DNA from: Burkholderiales bacterium
GTDB lineage: Bacteria > Pseudomonadota > Gammaproteobacteria > Burkholderiales > SG8-39
Length of the DNA: 6,618 nt
Reading direction: 5' to 3'
Assembly (NCBI GenBank): GCA_919902965.1
Contig: CAKKSJ010000477.1
Span: forward strand, 1 to 6,618
Of the stretch, positions 5,818 through 6,618 are shown piece after piece. The position numbers were made by a program, and so were the translations under genes. Numbering within the stretch: position 1 is the first letter of the stretch; the number at the start of each line of letters is the position of its first letter. Below the pieces are notes generated by a model. It did not search any database. It worked only from the letters and a program-made list of their open reading frames with translations, and had not been told where the DNA came from.

Positions 5818-6541
5818 CGATCTGCCGCAATCCGTACTGCAGTTCTATGTGACTGCACCCTATCCCTGCAGCTACCTGCCGGAGAAACTGGCGCGCTCCC
5901 AGGTCGCCACGCCCAGCCACCTGATCTCCAATGAAGTCTACAGCGGGCTGGTAAAGGCCGGTTTCCGCCGCAGCGGCATTTTCACCTACCGCCCGCACTG
6001 CGACGCCTGCCGCGCCTGTAAACCGGTGCGCATCCCGGTGGCACAGTTCGAGGCCGCGCGCGGCCAGCGCCGCGCCTGGAAGCGACATGCCGGGCTCGAG
6101 ACCTCGTCGCAAAGCATGCGCTTTCGCAATGAACACTACGCGCTTTACCTGCGCTACCAGGCGCACCGCCATTCCGGTGGCGGCATGGATCAGGACAGCC
6201 GCGACCAGTATTCGCACTTTCTGCTGCAAAGCAGGGTCAGCACCCGCCTGATCGAGTTCCGCGATGCGGGCAAGCTGATGATGGTGTCCATAGTCGATAT
6301 CCTCGAAGACGGCGTGTCTTCGGTCTACACCTTCTTCGAGCCCGACACTCCCGCAGCCAGCTTCGGTACTTACAATATTCTTTGGCAGATCGAGCAATGC
6401 CGCAGTCTTGGACTGCCTTATCTCTATCTTGGCTACTGGATCAAAAACAGCCGAAAAATGGCTTACAAAGCCAAGTTCCAACCGATCGAAGGATTGATCG
6501 ACGGCGCGTGGCGCCGCCTCGAGGACGAGGAACTCGGTTAG
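5804..6541 (+). CDS. bpt: Aspartate/glutamate leucyltransferase (ATE1-like)
   Basis: This 245-residue cytosolic enzyme transfers Leu from Leu-tRNA to proteins with N-terminal Asp or Glu, creating a primary bacterial N-degron. It belongs to the arginyltransferase (ATE1) fold family. Visible landmarks are CSYLP (22-26), GFRRSG (53-58), YRPHCDACRACKPVRIPV (62-79, Cys66, Cys69, Cys72), the central region around HRHSGGGMDQ (121-130), and the C-terminal signature GYWIKNSRKMAYKAKFQP (210-227). The cysteine positions match the conserved N-terminal ATE1 cluster, which binds a metal or Fe-S cluster in some relatives. Its ATG lies inside the last codons of aat, with only a weak GAAAACG in front, so translation is probably coupled to aat. 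Length is normal and no defect is visible. Specificity is assigned from the family and the partnership with aat; a true arginyltransferase is less likely in bacteria. Confidence 0.95.
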   Translation: MSLLNDLPQSVLQFYVTAPYPCSYLPEKLARSQVATPSHLISNEVYSGLVKAGFRRSGIFTYRPHCDACRACKPVRIPVAQFEAARGQRRAWKRHAGLETSSQSMRFRNEHYALYLRYQAHRHSGGGMDQDSRDQYSHFLLQSRVSTRLIEFRDAGKLMMVSIVDILEDGVSSVYTFFEPDTPAASFGTYNILWQIEQCRSLGLPYLYLGYWIKNSRKMAYKAKFQPIEGLIDGAWRRLEDEELG

Positions 6542-6618
6542 AGATATCGGCGGGCGCAGCAGGATCTGCAGCGATCTTGGATAGAGGCAAGCTCAAACCG
6601 CTTTTGGGGTTTATCCAT
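6542..6618. other. Tail after bpt with no supported gene
   Basis: These 77 bases hold no start with a recognisable protein. A weak stem AAACC/GGTTT (6595-6599 with 6608-6612) has no T-run after it, so it is not called a terminator. A minus-strand frame is open from the right edge to a stop at 6539-6541, so the 3' end of a leftward gene could lie here, but its 26 residues resemble nothing I know. Confidence 0.4.

Noticed and set aside
5585..6481. 298-codon open frame on the minus strand opposite aat/bpt
   Set aside because: It is longer than bpt but has no recognisable domain, and the plus strand carries clear Aat and Bpt signatures throughout; GC-rich coding sequence often leaves such antisense frames open.

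Overview
The window looks like ordinary chromosome from a GC-rich proteobacterium, most likely a betaproteobacterium. This rests on the adjacent aat and bpt genes, the type of ammonium transporter and the style of the polysaccharide tyrosine autokinase. No ribosomal RNA or other strong phylogenetic marker is present, and a gammaproteobacterium cannot be excluded. No mobile element, CRISPR array, tRNA or phage feature was seen.

Layout: the left part (1 to about 2750) is the start of a leftward exopolysaccharide-type operon. Its first gene is a full-length Wzc/GumC-like chain-length determinant fused to a BY-kinase (2683 down to 404). After a 125-base gap comes the 5' end of an unrecognised single-pass membrane protein (278 down to 1) that runs off the window. 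A 409-base non-coding spacer (2684-3092) separates this operon from a rightward gene for a zinc-ribbon Nudix hydrolase (3093-3629). The spacer carries the presumed divergent promoters.

The Nudix gene converges on a leftward Amt-family ammonium transporter (4897 down to 3704), with an imperfect hairpin in the short gap between them. The transporter diverges from a rightward two-gene unit, aat (5098-5817) and bpt (5804-6541), which overlap by 14 bases. Together these aminoacyl-transferases cover the bacterial N-degron tagging reactions. Aat adds Leu/Phe to proteins with N-terminal Lys/Arg, and Bpt adds Leu to proteins with N-terminal Asp/Glu, so both products become ClpS-ClpAP substrates. The last 77 bases hold no gene I can support.

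I found no clearly new system. The points most worth a second look are the unknown membrane protein behind the kinase, the Glu-for-Asp change in the kinase Walker A' motif, the divergent pore signature of the Amt protein, the repeats in the amt leader, and the 9-mer GTGTATACT facing both genes that flank the 409-base spacer.
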